From NCBI GenBank assembly GCA_050291465.1, contig JBNKJV010000002.1, positions 186,001 to 250,000 of the forward strand: 64,000 bases of DNA. Direction: 5' to 3'. The notes under the pieces were generated by a model that saw nothing but the letters and a program-made list of their open reading frames with translations, was not told the DNA's origin and ran no database searches. Shown here one piece after another: positions 7,750-16,948 of this stretch. A program made the position numbers and the translations under genes. Positions within the stretch are counted from its first letter, which is position 1. Each line of letters starts with the position of its first letter. This DNA is from CBFDBF01 sp050291465. GTDB taxonomy: Bacteria > Pseudomonadota > Gammaproteobacteria > Chromatiales > Chromatiaceae.

Positions 7750-8997
7750 TCAATCCTGCATGCGACGGAACGCCAAAGTGCCGTTGGTGCCGCCGAACCC
7801 GAAGGAATTGGAGAGCGCGATATCGATCTTCATATCACGGGCGGTGTTGGGGACGAAATCCAGATCGCATTCCGGGTCCTGATTTTCCAGGTTGATGGTC
7901 GGGGGTGCCACCTGATCTCTGATCGCCAGCACGGTGAAGACCGCCTCTGCTCCACCTGCGGCACCCAGCATGTGGCCGGTCATGGACTTGGTGGAGCTCA
8001 CCGCCAGTTTTTTGGCAAAATCCCCGAACGCTCCCTTGATCGCCAGGGTTTCCCCAAGGTCACCCGCCGGCGTGGAGGTGCCATGGGCGTTGATATAATC
8101 CACTTGCTCCGGATTCAGTCCGGCATCCCGCAACGCCAGCAGCATGCAATCCCGCGCCCCTTCTCCACCGGGTGACGGCGCGGTCATGTGGTAGGCGTCG
8201 GAATTCATACCGACACCGATGAGTTCGGCGTATATGGTTGCGCCCCGGGCCTTGGCGTTTTCGTAGGCCTCCAGCACGATGACACCGGCGCCATCGCTCA
8301 GGACAAAACCGTCACGATCCTTGTCCCAGGGACGGCTGGCACCCGTTGGATCATCATTGCGGGTAGAGAGCGCCCGGGCAGCCGCGAACCCCCCGAGCCC
8401 CACAGGCGAAGTGGCCATTTCCGCGCCGCCGGCGACCATGGCATCCACGTAGCCATGACGAATCAGCCGCGCAGCCTCCCCGATATTGTGACTACCGGTA
8501 CTGCAGGCCGAAACAATCGAATAATTGGGCCCCTTAAGACCGTATTTGATCGACAGGTTTCCCGCTACCATATTGATGATATTGGCAGGGACGAAAAAGG
8601 GCGAGATCTTGCGGGGACCGCCGGCCAGATAGGCCCCGTAGCTGTTCTCGATACCCGTGATACCGCCGATACCGGCCCCGATGGCGACACCGATCCGAGG
8701 GGCGTTCTCTTCCGTGATCTCCAGTCCCGCGTCCTCGATGGCCTGACAACCCGCGGCGAGGCCGTAATGGATAAAACTATCCATTTTCCTCGCCTCCTTG
8801 GCGGAGATGTATTCAGTGATATCAAAACCGTAGATCGGTCCGCCGAAACGGGTGCTGAACGGTTCAATATCATCAATATGGGTAATGGGCTGGATACCGC
8901 TCTTTCCAGCGAGGATACTCTCCCAGGAAGCGGCAACGGTATGCCCTACCGGAGCCACCATTCCGAGCCCAGTTACTACAACCCTTCTCTTTGCCAT
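7750..8997 (-). CDS. fabF: 3-oxoacyl-[acyl-carrier-protein] synthase II
   Basis: Condensing enzyme of type II fatty-acid elongation. The Cys-His-His triad is visible: the Cys in SACSTGSHNIGEA, one His in NAHGTSTPAGD, the second in TKSMTGHMLGAAGG. At 415 residues it matches FabF, and its location between acpP and pabC supports FabF over FabB. Confidence 0.95.
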   Translation of the reverse strand: MAKRRVVVTGLGMVAPVGHTVAASWESILAGKSGIQPITHIDDIEPFSTRFGGPIYGFDITEYISAKEARKMDSFIHYGLAAGCQAIEDAGLEITEENAPRIGVAIGAGIGGITGIENSYGAYLAGGPRKISPFFVPANIINMVAGNLSIKYGLKGPNYSIVSACSTGSHNIGEAARLIRHGYVDAMVAGGAEMATSPVGLGGFAAARALSTRNDDPTGASRPWDKDRDGFVLSDGAGVIVLEAYENAKARGATIYAELIGVGMNSDAYHMTAPSPGGEGARDCMLLALRDAGLNPEQVDYINAHGTSTPAGDLGETLAIKGAFGDFAKKLAVSSTKSMTGHMLGAAGGAEAVFTVLAIRDQVAPPTINLENQDPECDLDFVPNTARDMKIDIALSNSFGFGGTNGTLAFRRMQD

Positions 8998-9076
8998 TTG
9001 AGGTTTGCCCCCTGCGTGGGTAAGTCAAATGCAAGGCGCCGCGAATCAGCGGCTGGTGATAAGCTTGACAGCCAAA

Positions 9077-9313
9077 TCAGCTGCTGTGCGCGTTTACGTA
9101 GTCGATCGCCTGTTGGACGGTGGTGATCTTCTCCGCTTCTTCGTCGGGTATTTCGGTCTCGAATTCCTCTTCCAACGCCATTACCAGCTCAACAGTATCG
9201 AGGGAGTCGGCGCCCAGGTCATCAACGAAGGAGGCCTCCAAGGTAACTTCTTCCTCTTTGACGCCTAGCTGTTCTACGACGATTTTCTTAACCCTTTCTT
9301 CGATAGAGCTCAT
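9077..9313 (-). CDS. acpP: Acyl carrier protein
   Basis: A 78-residue acidic carrier protein. The phosphopantetheine site is S37 in the DSL motif (GADSLDTVELVM). It is preceded by a strong, purine-rich ribosome site (GGAGGAAGG, about 8 bases from the ATG), fitting a very abundant protein. A 190-base AT-rich gap upstream separates it from fabG and probably holds its own promoter. Confidence 0.97.
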   Translation of the reverse strand: MSSIEERVKKIVVEQLGVKEEEVTLEASFVDDLGADSLDTVELVMALEEEFETEIPDEEAEKITTVQQAIDYVNAHSS

Positions 9314-9367
9314 GTTATTTTCCTTCCTCCGAATTCAGTAAAAGATCACTTAGAGCGACCGGGGGGT

Positions 9368-9395
9368 ATTGTATTCACAAACCCGCCAAGTTGAA
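9368..9395 (-). promoter_or_regulatory. Candidate sigma-70 promoter for acpP
   Basis: On the minus strand TTCAAC (9390-9395) and TACAAT (9368-9373) are 16 bases apart, placing a transcript start about 48 bases before the acpP ATG. The -10 is good and the -35 weak. The gap upstream (9410-9500) is very AT-rich, which could act as an UP-type element or hold another promoter. Confidence 0.4.
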
Positions 9396-9503
9396 AGCCT
9401 GACGGGGATTCTCTTTAATCCGACTACAAATATAATATTTACTATATAAAACAGTAGGATATATTAACTTATTAATCTTGATTCGAGTTAATATATGGCA
9501 TAA

Positions 9504-10247
9504 TCACGACATAAACATTCCACCGTTTACGTGCAGCGTCTCACCGGTGATGTATGCAGCCGCGTCCGAGGCGAGAAAAACCACCGCCTGGGCAATCTCT
9601 TCCGCCTGCCCGAGGCGTCCGAGAGGAATGGTATTTAGCAAAGCCTTGCGTTGTTCTTCCGGTAGTTCCCGAGTCATATCAGTATCGATAAAGCCGGGTG
9701 CGACGGTATTTACCGTAATTCCGCGGGAACCGACTTCGCGCGCCAGGGACTTGGTAAAACCGAGCATACCCGCCTTCGCCGCCGCGTAGTTGGCCTGCCC
9801 CGGGTTTCCGGTAGTCCCAACCACCGATCCGATATTGATAATGCGGCCCTTGCGCGCCTTCATCATGTTACGTAAACAGGCCTTGGAAAGCCGGAAAACA
9901 GAGGTGAGATTGGTTTCCAGTATGGATTCCCACTCATCATCTTTCATGCGCATGAGGAGATTATCCCGGGTGATGCCGGCATTGTTCACCAGGATGGTCG
10001 GTGCACCGTATTTTTCCCCGATGGCGCCCATGACCGCGTCGATTGAGGCAGGATCTGCCACATCCAGTACCATCCCGTAGCCGGAAATCCCCGCCTCCGC
10101 AAGACGCTCCTGAATGGCATCTGCCCCCGCTTCCGTGGTAGCGGTGCCGATCACCGTGGCACCCTCGGTCCCCAGGGCTTCCGCGATGGCCCGGCCGATA
10201 CCGCGACTGGCGCCGGTAACGAGCGCTACTTCATTCTCCAGTATCAT
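9504..10247 (-). CDS. fabG: 3-oxoacyl-[acyl-carrier-protein] reductase
   Basis: NADPH-dependent short-chain dehydrogenase/reductase that reduces beta-ketoacyl-ACP. It has the TGASRGIGRAIA nucleotide loop, the NNAG motif, the catalytic Ser in INIGSVVG and the YAAAKAG Tyr-Lys pair. The 247 residues match FabG. It lies only 19 bases after fabH; the fabD gene that normally separates the two is missing here. Confidence 0.95.
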   Translation of the reverse strand: MILENEVALVTGASRGIGRAIAEALGTEGATVIGTATTEAGADAIQERLAEAGISGYGMVLDVADPASIDAVMGAIGEKYGAPTILVNNAGITRDNLLMRMKDDEWESILETNLTSVFRLSKACLRNMMKARKGRIINIGSVVGTTGNPGQANYAAAKAGMLGFTKSLAREVGSRGITVNTVAPGFIDTDMTRELPEEQRKALLNTIPLGRLGQAEEIAQAVVFLASDAAAYITGETLHVNGGMFMS

Positions 10248-10266
10248 CTCTTCACACCGCCATTAG

Positions 10267-11235
10267 TTAGTAGTTCAAGAGAACGGATCCCCAGGTGAAA
10301 CCGCCACCGAAGGCCTCCATCAGCAGAGTTTCACCGCGCTGTATACGACCGTCACGCACCGCAGTATCCAGTGCCAGCGGTACCGATGCCGCCGATGTGT
10401 TGCCATGCTCGCCGACAGTTACCACCACGTGGTCCATGGACATACCGAGCTTTCTGGCAGTGGCGTTGATAATACGGATATTGGCCTGATGCGGGATCAG
10501 CCAGTCCACATCCGATTTATCCATCTGATTCGCTTCCAGGGTCTCGTCCACGATGCGACCCAGGGTAGTCACCGCCATTTTAAAGACCTCGTTGCCGCGC
10601 ATCTCTATGAAGGCGCCGCCCTCCTGGAACGCCTGAAAACCTTTGGAGATCCCCGCCGGTACCCGTAACAGGTTCTCGTAATTCCCATCGGCATGCAGAT
10701 GGGTGGATATGATTCCCGGTTCTTCACTCGCTTCCAGCACCACCGCTCCTGCACCGTCCCCGAAAAGAACGCAGGTCTGGCGATCATTCCAGTCGACGAT
10801 GCGAGACAGGGTCTCGGCACCCACCACCAGGGCACAGCGTGCTCCGCCACTGCGAATAAACCTGTCCGCCACCCCGAGGGCGTAAACAAAGCCGGTGCAG
10901 ACAGCCTGGATATCGAAAGCCGGGCAACCGCTGCTGCCGATACGCTGTTGCAGCAGGCAGGCGGTACTCGGGAATACCTGATCGGGAGTGGTGGTCGCCA
11001 CAATGATGAGATCGATATCTTCAGGTTCCTTGCCTGCGGCTTCCAGCGCGCGGAACGCTGCCTGTTCGGCGAGATCACAGGTGGTTTCATTGTCCGCGGC
11101 CACATGCCGTTTACGGATACCGGTACGCTCCTGGATCCACTGATCCGAGGTATCGACCATTTTTTCCAGGTCGTGGTTGGTAAGCACCTTTTCGGGAAGG
11201 AAGCTCCCGGTGCCGGTTATCCTCGCATAGATCAC
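10267..11235 (-). CDS. fabH: 3-oxoacyl-[acyl-carrier-protein] synthase III
   Basis: Initiates fatty-acid synthesis by condensing acetyl-CoA with malonyl-ACP. Catalytic Cys in DIQAVCTGFVYAL, His in WLIPHQANIRI and Asn in GEHGNTSAASVP. The 322 residues are typical. Its ATG overlaps the plsX stop by 4 bases, so translation is coupled. Confidence 0.95.
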   Translation of the reverse strand: MIYARITGTGSFLPEKVLTNHDLEKMVDTSDQWIQERTGIRKRHVAADNETTCDLAEQAAFRALEAAGKEPEDIDLIIVATTTPDQVFPSTACLLQQRIGSSGCPAFDIQAVCTGFVYALGVADRFIRSGGARCALVVGAETLSRIVDWNDRQTCVLFGDGAGAVVLEASEEPGIISTHLHADGNYENLLRVPAGISKGFQAFQEGGAFIEMRGNEVFKMAVTTLGRIVDETLEANQMDKSDVDWLIPHQANIRIINATARKLGMSMDHVVVTVGEHGNTSAASVPLALDTAVRDGRIQRGETLLMEAFGGGFTWGSVLLNY

Positions 11236-12260
11236 GCTTCTTCCCTTTCGAAGAACTGATCCTCGACGCCTTGGGCGATGCGCTCGGGTATATGGGTGAT
11301 CACCTCTTTTTTGGCGATGCCGATGGCGTTCTTAAATGCCAGCACGTCGGCTCCGCCATGGCTTTTTATCACGATACCGCGCAGCCCCAGGAGGCTGGCC
11401 CCATTATAACGCCGTGGATCGATACTACGGCGGAACCTGTTAATCACAGGCAACGCCAGAAATGCGGATGAGCGGGTAAAGAGATTACGGCGAAAACCCT
11501 GTTTCAGGTAATGACTGACCATTTTCGCCAAACCCTCAATACTTTTCAGGGATACGTTTCCAACGAAACCGTCACACACCACGACGTCCACACCACCTTT
11601 AAATATATCGTCGCCCTCGACATAGCCGACGTAATTTAACGTACTGGCCGAGATCAATTCATGGGCGACCTTGACCTGTTCGTTGCCCTTGATCTCCTCC
11701 TGCCCGATATTCAGCAAACCGACCCGCGGGGACGGGTTGTCGTCGACTGAAGAGACCAACGCGCTTCCCATGAGTGCGAACTGAAACAGATTTTCCGCGT
11801 TACAGTCCACGTTGGCCCCAAGGTCCAGCATCCAGGTGTGCCCTTCGATGGAAGGAATTGCCGTTATGATGGCCGGACGATCAATGTTCGGCAGCATCTT
11901 CAGGACAAACCGCGCTATCGCCATCAGGGCACCGGTGTTTCCGGCGCTGACACACGCGTTGGCGGAACCTTCTTTTACCAGGTCGATAGCCACACGCATG
12001 GAGGAGTCCTTCTTCCCGCGCAAAGCCCTGGACGGCAGTTCGTCCATAGCGACCTCTTCCGAGGCGTTGCGGATACGCAACCGGTCCCCATGAGGATTGC
12101 GCGAAAGGTGTTTCTGGATCTCCTCTTCCCGGCCCACCAGAATCAGATCTATGTCTGCATCCTGATCGAGATACTCCACAGCCGCCGGGACCACCACCTC
12201 GACACCATGGTCACCTCCCATGGCATCAAGAGCGATGGTGATTCGGTTTGTTTCGGTCAT
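11232..12260 (-). CDS. plsX: Phosphate acyltransferase PlsX
   Basis: Makes acyl-phosphate from acyl-ACP, the first step of phospholipid synthesis by the PlsX/PlsY route. Begins with the family signature ALDAMGGDHG; SAGNTGALMA and ATIV-type segments follow. 342 residues. It lies between rpmF and fabH, as in most Proteobacteria. Confidence 0.95.
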   Translation of the reverse strand: MTETNRITIALDAMGGDHGVEVVVPAAVEYLDQDADIDLILVGREEEIQKHLSRNPHGDRLRIRNASEEVAMDELPSRALRGKKDSSMRVAIDLVKEGSANACVSAGNTGALMAIARFVLKMLPNIDRPAIITAIPSIEGHTWMLDLGANVDCNAENLFQFALMGSALVSSVDDNPSPRVGLLNIGQEEIKGNEQVKVAHELISASTLNYVGYVEGDDIFKGGVDVVVCDGFVGNVSLKSIEGLAKMVSHYLKQGFRRNLFTRSSAFLALPVINRFRRSIDPRRYNGASLLGLRGIVIKSHGGADVLAFKNAIGIAKKEVITHIPERIAQGVEDQFFEREEA

Positions 12261-12353
12261 TCGAGGGTGACTTCTTCTTTAATATCAGAAGATATTCAGT
12301 CAAGGACGATATAAGCAACCCGGCCGCGGGCCGGGCTCCGATATGGTCCTGTG

Positions 12354-12533
12354 TTACTCGTCCTTGCCTTTGACGACCTTGCGGCCACGGTAGAATCCGT
12401 CCGGGGATACATGATGACGCAGGTGCGTCTCGCCGGTGGTGGAGTCTATGGAAAGGGTTTCCTTCGAAAGGGCGTCATGGGAACGACGCATGCCCCGTTT
12501 TGAAGGGGTTTTTCTGTTTTGCTGGACCGCCAT
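12354..12533 (-). CDS. rpmF: 50S ribosomal protein L32
   Basis: A 59-residue basic protein starting MAVQQNRKTPSKRGMRRSHD, the L32 signature. It has no cysteines, so it is the zinc-free form. It lies 11 bases after yceD and is followed by plsX, the classical yceD-rpmF-plsX order. A weak palindrome (CCGCGGGCCGGG region) lies between rpmF and plsX. Confidence 0.96.
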   Translation of the reverse strand: MAVQQNRKTPSKRGMRRSHDALSKETLSIDSTTGETHLRHHVSPDGFYRGRKVVKGKDE

Positions 12534-12544
12534 GGTTCAAGCTC

Positions 12545-13087
12545 CTACTCAGTTTCTGTGTGTTTGGTCTTCAATCCCGCCAGTTGTGCAAAGGGATTCT
12601 CCGGCTTAGCCGTATCCTCCCGGATCGCATCCAGCGGGGCGCTGTTCGTATCTATTTTGTCTGTCGCACACAATCCGTGGGCATGCATGGGAACCTGGGG
12701 TATGGACAACATCAGTTCATCTTCCACCAGGTCGTTCAGGCGCACCCTCGAATCTTCGATCAGGAGCGGATCCACCGATTCCGGAAGCTGTTCCGCCTCC
12801 CCTAATCCCTCCACCGCCACCAGGGCGACCAGCGTATCCACAGGTACGTCCAACGGCCCCATACAACGCTGGCACTGCAGAACCAGATTCGCTCTGACGG
12901 AACCACTGATACAGACCCGTTTTCGCTCATCCCGGGTGAATACCAGTTCGAACTCCGCTTTCCCTTCCGATTGCTGCAGAAAAGGGGCTAAACGAGGCAA
13001 ATCGGCCAGCGTTACGGTCCCCGTGATCCGTTTCCCGATATCCGCAAAATGCCACGGATCGATAAAATCAGGCAAGCGCGACGACAT
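12545..13087 (-). CDS. yceD: YceD/DUF177 family protein (23S rRNA accumulation protein)
   Basis: A 180-residue DUF177 protein, linked in E. coli and plants to 23S rRNA accumulation. It has the family CxxC in LQCQRCMGPL and the conserved acidic LVEDELMLSIPQVPMH, then a C-terminal NPFAQLAGLK. MSSRLPDFIDP aligns with the family N-terminus, so the ATG at 13085-13087 is probably the true start even though no Shine-Dalgarno site precedes it. It is first in the rpmF-plsX-fab operon. Confidence 0.93.
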   Translation of the reverse strand: MSSRLPDFIDPWHFADIGKRITGTVTLADLPRLAPFLQQSEGKAEFELVFTRDERKRVCISGSVRANLVLQCQRCMGPLDVPVDTLVALVAVEGLGEAEQLPESVDPLLIEDSRVRLNDLVEDELMLSIPQVPMHAHGLCATDKIDTNSAPLDAIREDTAKPENPFAQLAGLKTKHTETE

Positions 13088-13096
13088 AAGCGCGCA

Positions 13097-13126
13097 ATAA
13101 TATTACGCACCCCCCTTTTTTGTCAA
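13097..13126 (-). promoter_or_regulatory. Sigma-70 promoter of the yceD-rpmF-plsX-fab operon
   Basis: On the minus strand a perfect TTGACA (13121-13126) and TATTAT (13097-13102) are 18 bases apart. Only 9 bases lie between the -10 box and the yceD ATG, so transcription should start 0-3 bases before the start codon. There is no ribosome-binding sequence in this space. The alternative -10 TAATAT (13100-13105) has a 15-base spacer and gives a leader of about 5 bases. Confidence 0.65.
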
Positions 13127-13207
13127 AAAAACAAAGGACTTAGCCGGGGATTATTCCTTGTCCGGCGGAAGCGCCAAAACCCCCGTAATAAGGGCTTTAC
13201 GGCCTGT

Positions 13208-14506
13208 TTACTGCCCGCCGACCACGGCCAGGAGCACACCGGCGGCCACGGCGGAACCGATTACGCCCGCCACGTTGGGTCCCATGGCGTGCATCAACAG
13301 GAAGTTGTGATGATCGGTCTCCAGGCCGACCTTGTTCACCACTCGGGCCGCCATCGGAACCGCAGAGACACCGGCAGCACCGATCAGCGGATTGATCTTG
13401 CCGCCGCTCAGACGGTACATGATCTTGCCCATGATCACACCGGCCGCTGTCCCGATACAGAATGCGAAGGCGCCCAGCGCCAGGATGCCCAGGGTTTCCA
13501 GGGTGAGAAATTTGTCCGCCTGCAGCTTGGAGCCCACTGAAAGCCCCAGAATGATGGTTACGGCATTGATGATCTCGTTCTGGGCGGCCTTGTTGAGCCG
13601 CTCCACGACCCCCGCTTCGCGCAGCAGATTGCCGAATGTCAGCATGCCGATAAGGGGAGCTGCGGAAGGCAGGAACAGCATGCAGAGTCCCAGCACGGCG
13701 AACGGAAACAGCACCTTCTCGGTCTTGCTTACCGGGCGCAGCTGTTGCATTTGCACCGCCCGTTCTTTCTCCGTGGTAAGGGCACGCATGATGGGGGGTT
13801 GGATAATGGGTACCAGCGCCATATAGGAGTATGCCGCTACCGCGATGGCACCGAGGAGGTCCGGCGACAGGCGCGAGGCGAGGAAGATGGCGGTGGGTCC
13901 GTCCGCCCCGCCGATGATCGCGATGGCCGAGGCATCAGCAAGGGAGAAATCGAAGCCGGGCACCAGGTTGAGGGCGAGCGCCCCCAGCAGGGTGACGAAT
14001 ATACCGAATTGGGCGGCCGCACCAAGAAACAGGGTCCTGGGCATGGCGATGAGGGCGCCGAAATCGGTCAGTGCTCCGACTCCCATAAAGATCAGCAACG
14101 GTGCTACGCCGGTGCTGATGGCCGCCTGATAGAACAGATTCAGCATACCCGCCTGATACCCCAGGTTTTCAGCCAGGGTGGTGGCCGCGGACTGCGCCGC
14201 CGGTCCCGCATGTTTCCAGGCGGTGGCCACTTCCCCCACCGGTACCTGCAGCAGGTTGGCCAGAGCCGTCAGATGCTCCACGTTTCCTCCCAGCAGCAGT
14301 TGCCCCACTGCCGGTTCCGCGAGTCCGGCCACGGGGATATTGCTCAGAAAGGCGCCGAAACCGATGGGCAGCAGCAGCAGAGGCTCGAACTTTTTGTGAA
14401 CCGCCAGAAAGATGAGCACGCAGCCCACGCCCATCATCAGTGCCTGGCCCCAGGCCATGTTGGCAATCCCCATGGATTGCCAGAGTGCTTCCGCGCCGCC
14501 GCCCAT
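13208..14506 (-). CDS. oadB: Oxaloacetate decarboxylase beta subunit (Na+ pump)
   Basis: Integral membrane subunit of the Na+-translocating oxaloacetate decarboxylase; it decarboxylates carboxybiotin and exports Na+. Most of the 432 residues are hydrophobic helices, and the functional GGADGPTAIFLAS motif carries the Na+/H+-site aspartate. It could be the beta subunit of a related biotin decarboxylase (methylmalonyl- or glutaconyl-CoA), but the adjacent alpha subunit has the oxaloacetate-type carboxyltransferase domain. It starts 4 bases after oadA. Confidence 0.93.
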   Translation of the reverse strand: MGGGAEALWQSMGIANMAWGQALMMGVGCVLIFLAVHKKFEPLLLLPIGFGAFLSNIPVAGLAEPAVGQLLLGGNVEHLTALANLLQVPVGEVATAWKHAGPAAQSAATTLAENLGYQAGMLNLFYQAAISTGVAPLLIFMGVGALTDFGALIAMPRTLFLGAAAQFGIFVTLLGALALNLVPGFDFSLADASAIAIIGGADGPTAIFLASRLSPDLLGAIAVAAYSYMALVPIIQPPIMRALTTEKERAVQMQQLRPVSKTEKVLFPFAVLGLCMLFLPSAAPLIGMLTFGNLLREAGVVERLNKAAQNEIINAVTIILGLSVGSKLQADKFLTLETLGILALGAFAFCIGTAAGVIMGKIMYRLSGGKINPLIGAAGVSAVPMAARVVNKVGLETDHHNFLLMHAMGPNVAGVIGSAVAAGVLLAVVGGQ

Positions 14507-14510
14507 GGTG

Positions 14511-16289
14511 TCAGGAGAGGGTCAGGAGAGGATCGCCGGTGTGCACCGCGTCCCCTGGTTGAACGGCGATGGAAGCGACGGTTCCGGCAGCGGGTGCCCG
14601 TACCTCGGTCTCCATCTTCATCGCCTCCAGGATCATTATCACGTCACCGGAGGCGACACTCTGCCCCTCCTTGACGTTGATCTTGAAGATGTTGCCGGCC
14701 AAGGGGGCGGTAACCACCTCTTCGCAGGCTGAGGCCGCGGGTGCCGCCGCCGGTGCGGTCGGGGTCACGTTTCTGACCGCGCCGCCCGCGGAGACGGTAA
14801 CATCGTAGCCGGTGCCGTTGACCACTACGTGATAGGATTCCGCCCCGCCCGCTGCAGCCGCCGGTGCCGCTGCGGAGACGGGTTCCGGCTCCGTTCCGGG
14901 GGGCGGTTCAAAGGCTTCCGGATTATTGCGGTTTTCCAGGAACTTGAGACCCACCTGAGGAAACAGGGCGTAGGTCAGGACATCATCGATTTCGTTCTCC
15001 GCCAGCTCAAAACCCTTCTCCCGGGCCAACGCCTCGAGTTCCTCGGTGAGCTTCTCTACTTCAGGCGACAGGTGATCGGCCGGGCGACAGGTGATCGGCT
15101 CCTCCCCGTCTTCCAGCACTCTCTGCTGCAGTTCGGTGTTCACCGGTGCCGGTGTGGCTCCGTATTCACCCTTGAGGACCCCCTGGGTCTCCTTGGTAAT
15201 GGATTTGTAGCGTTCGCCGGTGAGGACGTTCAGCACCGCCTGGGTGCCGACGATCTGGGAGGTCGGGGTTACCAGCGGAATAAAGCCGAGGTCTTCCCGT
15301 ACCTTGGGAATCTCTTCCAGCACCTGGTCCAGCTTGTCGCTGGCGCCCTGCTCCCGCAATTGGTTTTCCATATTGGTCAGCATGCCCCCGGGGACCTGGG
15401 CCACCAGGATACGGGAGTCCACGCCCTTGAGGGCACCCTCGAATTTCGCGTATTTTTTGCGCACCTCGCGGAAATAGGCGGCGATCTCCTCCAGCAGCGG
15501 GAGGTTCAGACCGGTATCCCGGTCCGTCTCTTCCAGGATGGCCACCACCGATTCCGTAGCCGAGTGCCCGTAAGTCATGCTCATGGAGGAGATGGAGGTA
15601 TCCACCATATCGATTCCAGCCTCCGCCGCCTTGATGTTGGTGGCAGTGCTCATGCCTGTAGTGGCATGGCTCTGCAGGGCGATGGGAATGGAGATGTTTT
15701 CCTTTAATCGGCTTACCAGTTCGTAGGCGACGTAGGGCTTGAGCAGGCCCGCCATGTCCTTGATACAGATGGAGTGGCAACCCATATCCTCCAGACGCCG
15801 TGCCATATCCAACCAGTAATCCAGGTTGTGCACCGGGCTGACGGTGTACGACATGGTGCCCTGGGCATGCTTGTCCACCGCCAGGGTGGCTCTGATAGCG
15901 GTCTCCAGGTTCCGGATGTCGTTCATGGCATCAAAGATACGGAATACATCCACACCGTTGACTGCGGCCCGCTCCACGAACGCTTCCACCACATCATCCG
16001 CGTAGTGCCGATAGCCGAGGATGTTCTGCGCCCGGAACAGCATCTGCTGCGGGGTGTTCGGCATGGCCTCCTTCAGCCGCCGGATACGCTCCCACGGATC
16101 CTCACCCAGATAGCGGATACAGGAATCAAACGTAGCACCGCCCCAGGTCTCCAGAGACCAGAAACCCACCTGGTCCAGTTTGCAGGCGATGGGCAACATA
16201 TCCTCGATCCGCATACGGGTGGCGAGGAGGGACTGGTGGGCGTCACGCAGGACGACATCCGTTATTCCTAGTGGTTTCTTTTCGCTCAT
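14511..16289 (-). CDS. oadA: Oxaloacetate decarboxylase alpha subunit
   Basis: Biotin-dependent carboxyltransferase that moves CO2 from oxaloacetate to biotin, leaving pyruvate. The N-terminal TIM barrel has the metal-site motif LRDAHQSLLATRMR (residues 14-27) and IKDMAGL. A PYC/OAD conserved domain follows, then a Pro/Ala-rich linker and a C-terminal biotinyl domain with EAMKMET, biotin on K558. 592 residues, standard. It is the middle gene of oadGAB. Confidence 0.95.
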   Translation of the reverse strand: MSEKKPLGITDVVLRDAHQSLLATRMRIEDMLPIACKLDQVGFWSLETWGGATFDSCIRYLGEDPWERIRRLKEAMPNTPQQMLFRAQNILGYRHYADDVVEAFVERAAVNGVDVFRIFDAMNDIRNLETAIRATLAVDKHAQGTMSYTVSPVHNLDYWLDMARRLEDMGCHSICIKDMAGLLKPYVAYELVSRLKENISIPIALQSHATTGMSTATNIKAAEAGIDMVDTSISSMSMTYGHSATESVVAILEETDRDTGLNLPLLEEIAAYFREVRKKYAKFEGALKGVDSRILVAQVPGGMLTNMENQLREQGASDKLDQVLEEIPKVREDLGFIPLVTPTSQIVGTQAVLNVLTGERYKSITKETQGVLKGEYGATPAPVNTELQQRVLEDGEEPITCRPADHLSPEVEKLTEELEALAREKGFELAENEIDDVLTYALFPQVGLKFLENRNNPEAFEPPPGTEPEPVSAAAPAAAAGGAESYHVVVNGTGYDVTVSAGGAVRNVTPTAPAAAPAASACEEVVTAPLAGNIFKINVKEGQSVASGDVIMILEAMKMETEVRAPAAGTVASIAVQPGDAVHTGDPLLTLS

Positions 16290-16367
16290 GAATCTTCTTT
16301 TGTCAGCTCTCGGAATTGATGTTTTGGAAGCGCCGGATTCTGTTCTCTCCCGGCTGCGCCCTATTTC

Positions 16368-16613
16368 TTATTTTGACCGGTAACGCCTGATCGCCGCGGA
16401 TATGACGGCGATCAGTTCACCCCTGTCCCCTTCCGGCCGCGATGCAGGCACGGCAGCCGGTTGGGATTCGGACGGGTATTTGTCTGCCAGCACCCCGGCA
16501 AGGCGAGACATACCGTTAAGAGCCAGCACCAGTACGGATAGGAAGAGGAAAACGATACCCATACCGAGCAGCATCAGGTTTACGCCATCCATCAACAGGT
16601 CGGTAACAACCAT
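16368..16613 (-). CDS. oadG: Oxaloacetate decarboxylase gamma subunit
   Basis: A small subunit that anchors alpha to beta in the membrane. One transmembrane helix (MLLGMGIVFLFLSVLVLAL) is followed by a hydrophilic linker and a short conserved C-terminal helix (ELIAVISAAIRRYRS). A longer frame would use TTG at 16637, but the ATG at 16611-16613 follows an AGGGGG ribosome site at 7 bases, so 81 residues is preferred. It lies 78 bases before oadA. Confidence 0.88.
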   Translation of the reverse strand: MVVTDLLMDGVNLMLLGMGIVFLFLSVLVLALNGMSRLAGVLADKYPSESQPAAVPASRPEGDRGELIAVISAAIRRYRSK

Positions 16614-16702
16614 GCAACTACCCCCTGGGTACCTCAATTCAAGAAATTTATATGCGGCTGGCCGCTCCCCTTTCCGGTGAAAAGGATCAAGCGCGGACGA
16701 CT

Positions 16703-16731
16703 TTTCTATTTGAATCGCGTCCTGTTGTCAA
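16703..16731 (-). promoter_or_regulatory. Candidate sigma-70 promoter of oadGAB
   Basis: On the minus strand TTGACA (16726-16731) and TAGAAA (16703-16708) have an ideal 17-base spacer, giving a leader of about 80 bases before oadG. The rest of the 335-base oadG-maf gap (to 16948) is AT-rich and should hold the divergent maf promoter; I see no clear second box pair and no gene there. Confidence 0.55.
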
Positions 16732-16948
16732 GAAGAACGCACGTTGGGATAAATATATCTAATTGTTTTTACAGCGATTGTCTTGCATTAGTTATCTCAA
16801 TGATGGTCATTAACCGGCAGAAAGAGCCGTATTACCACCGGGTGGCGGCAACGGGGATTCTGGTAAACTGATATCTTTTGGCTTCAACTTTTAGCCTTAC
16901 AATTCATTTTTTCTAAATACAATGCCGACGGGTCAAAAAGTAAAATCA

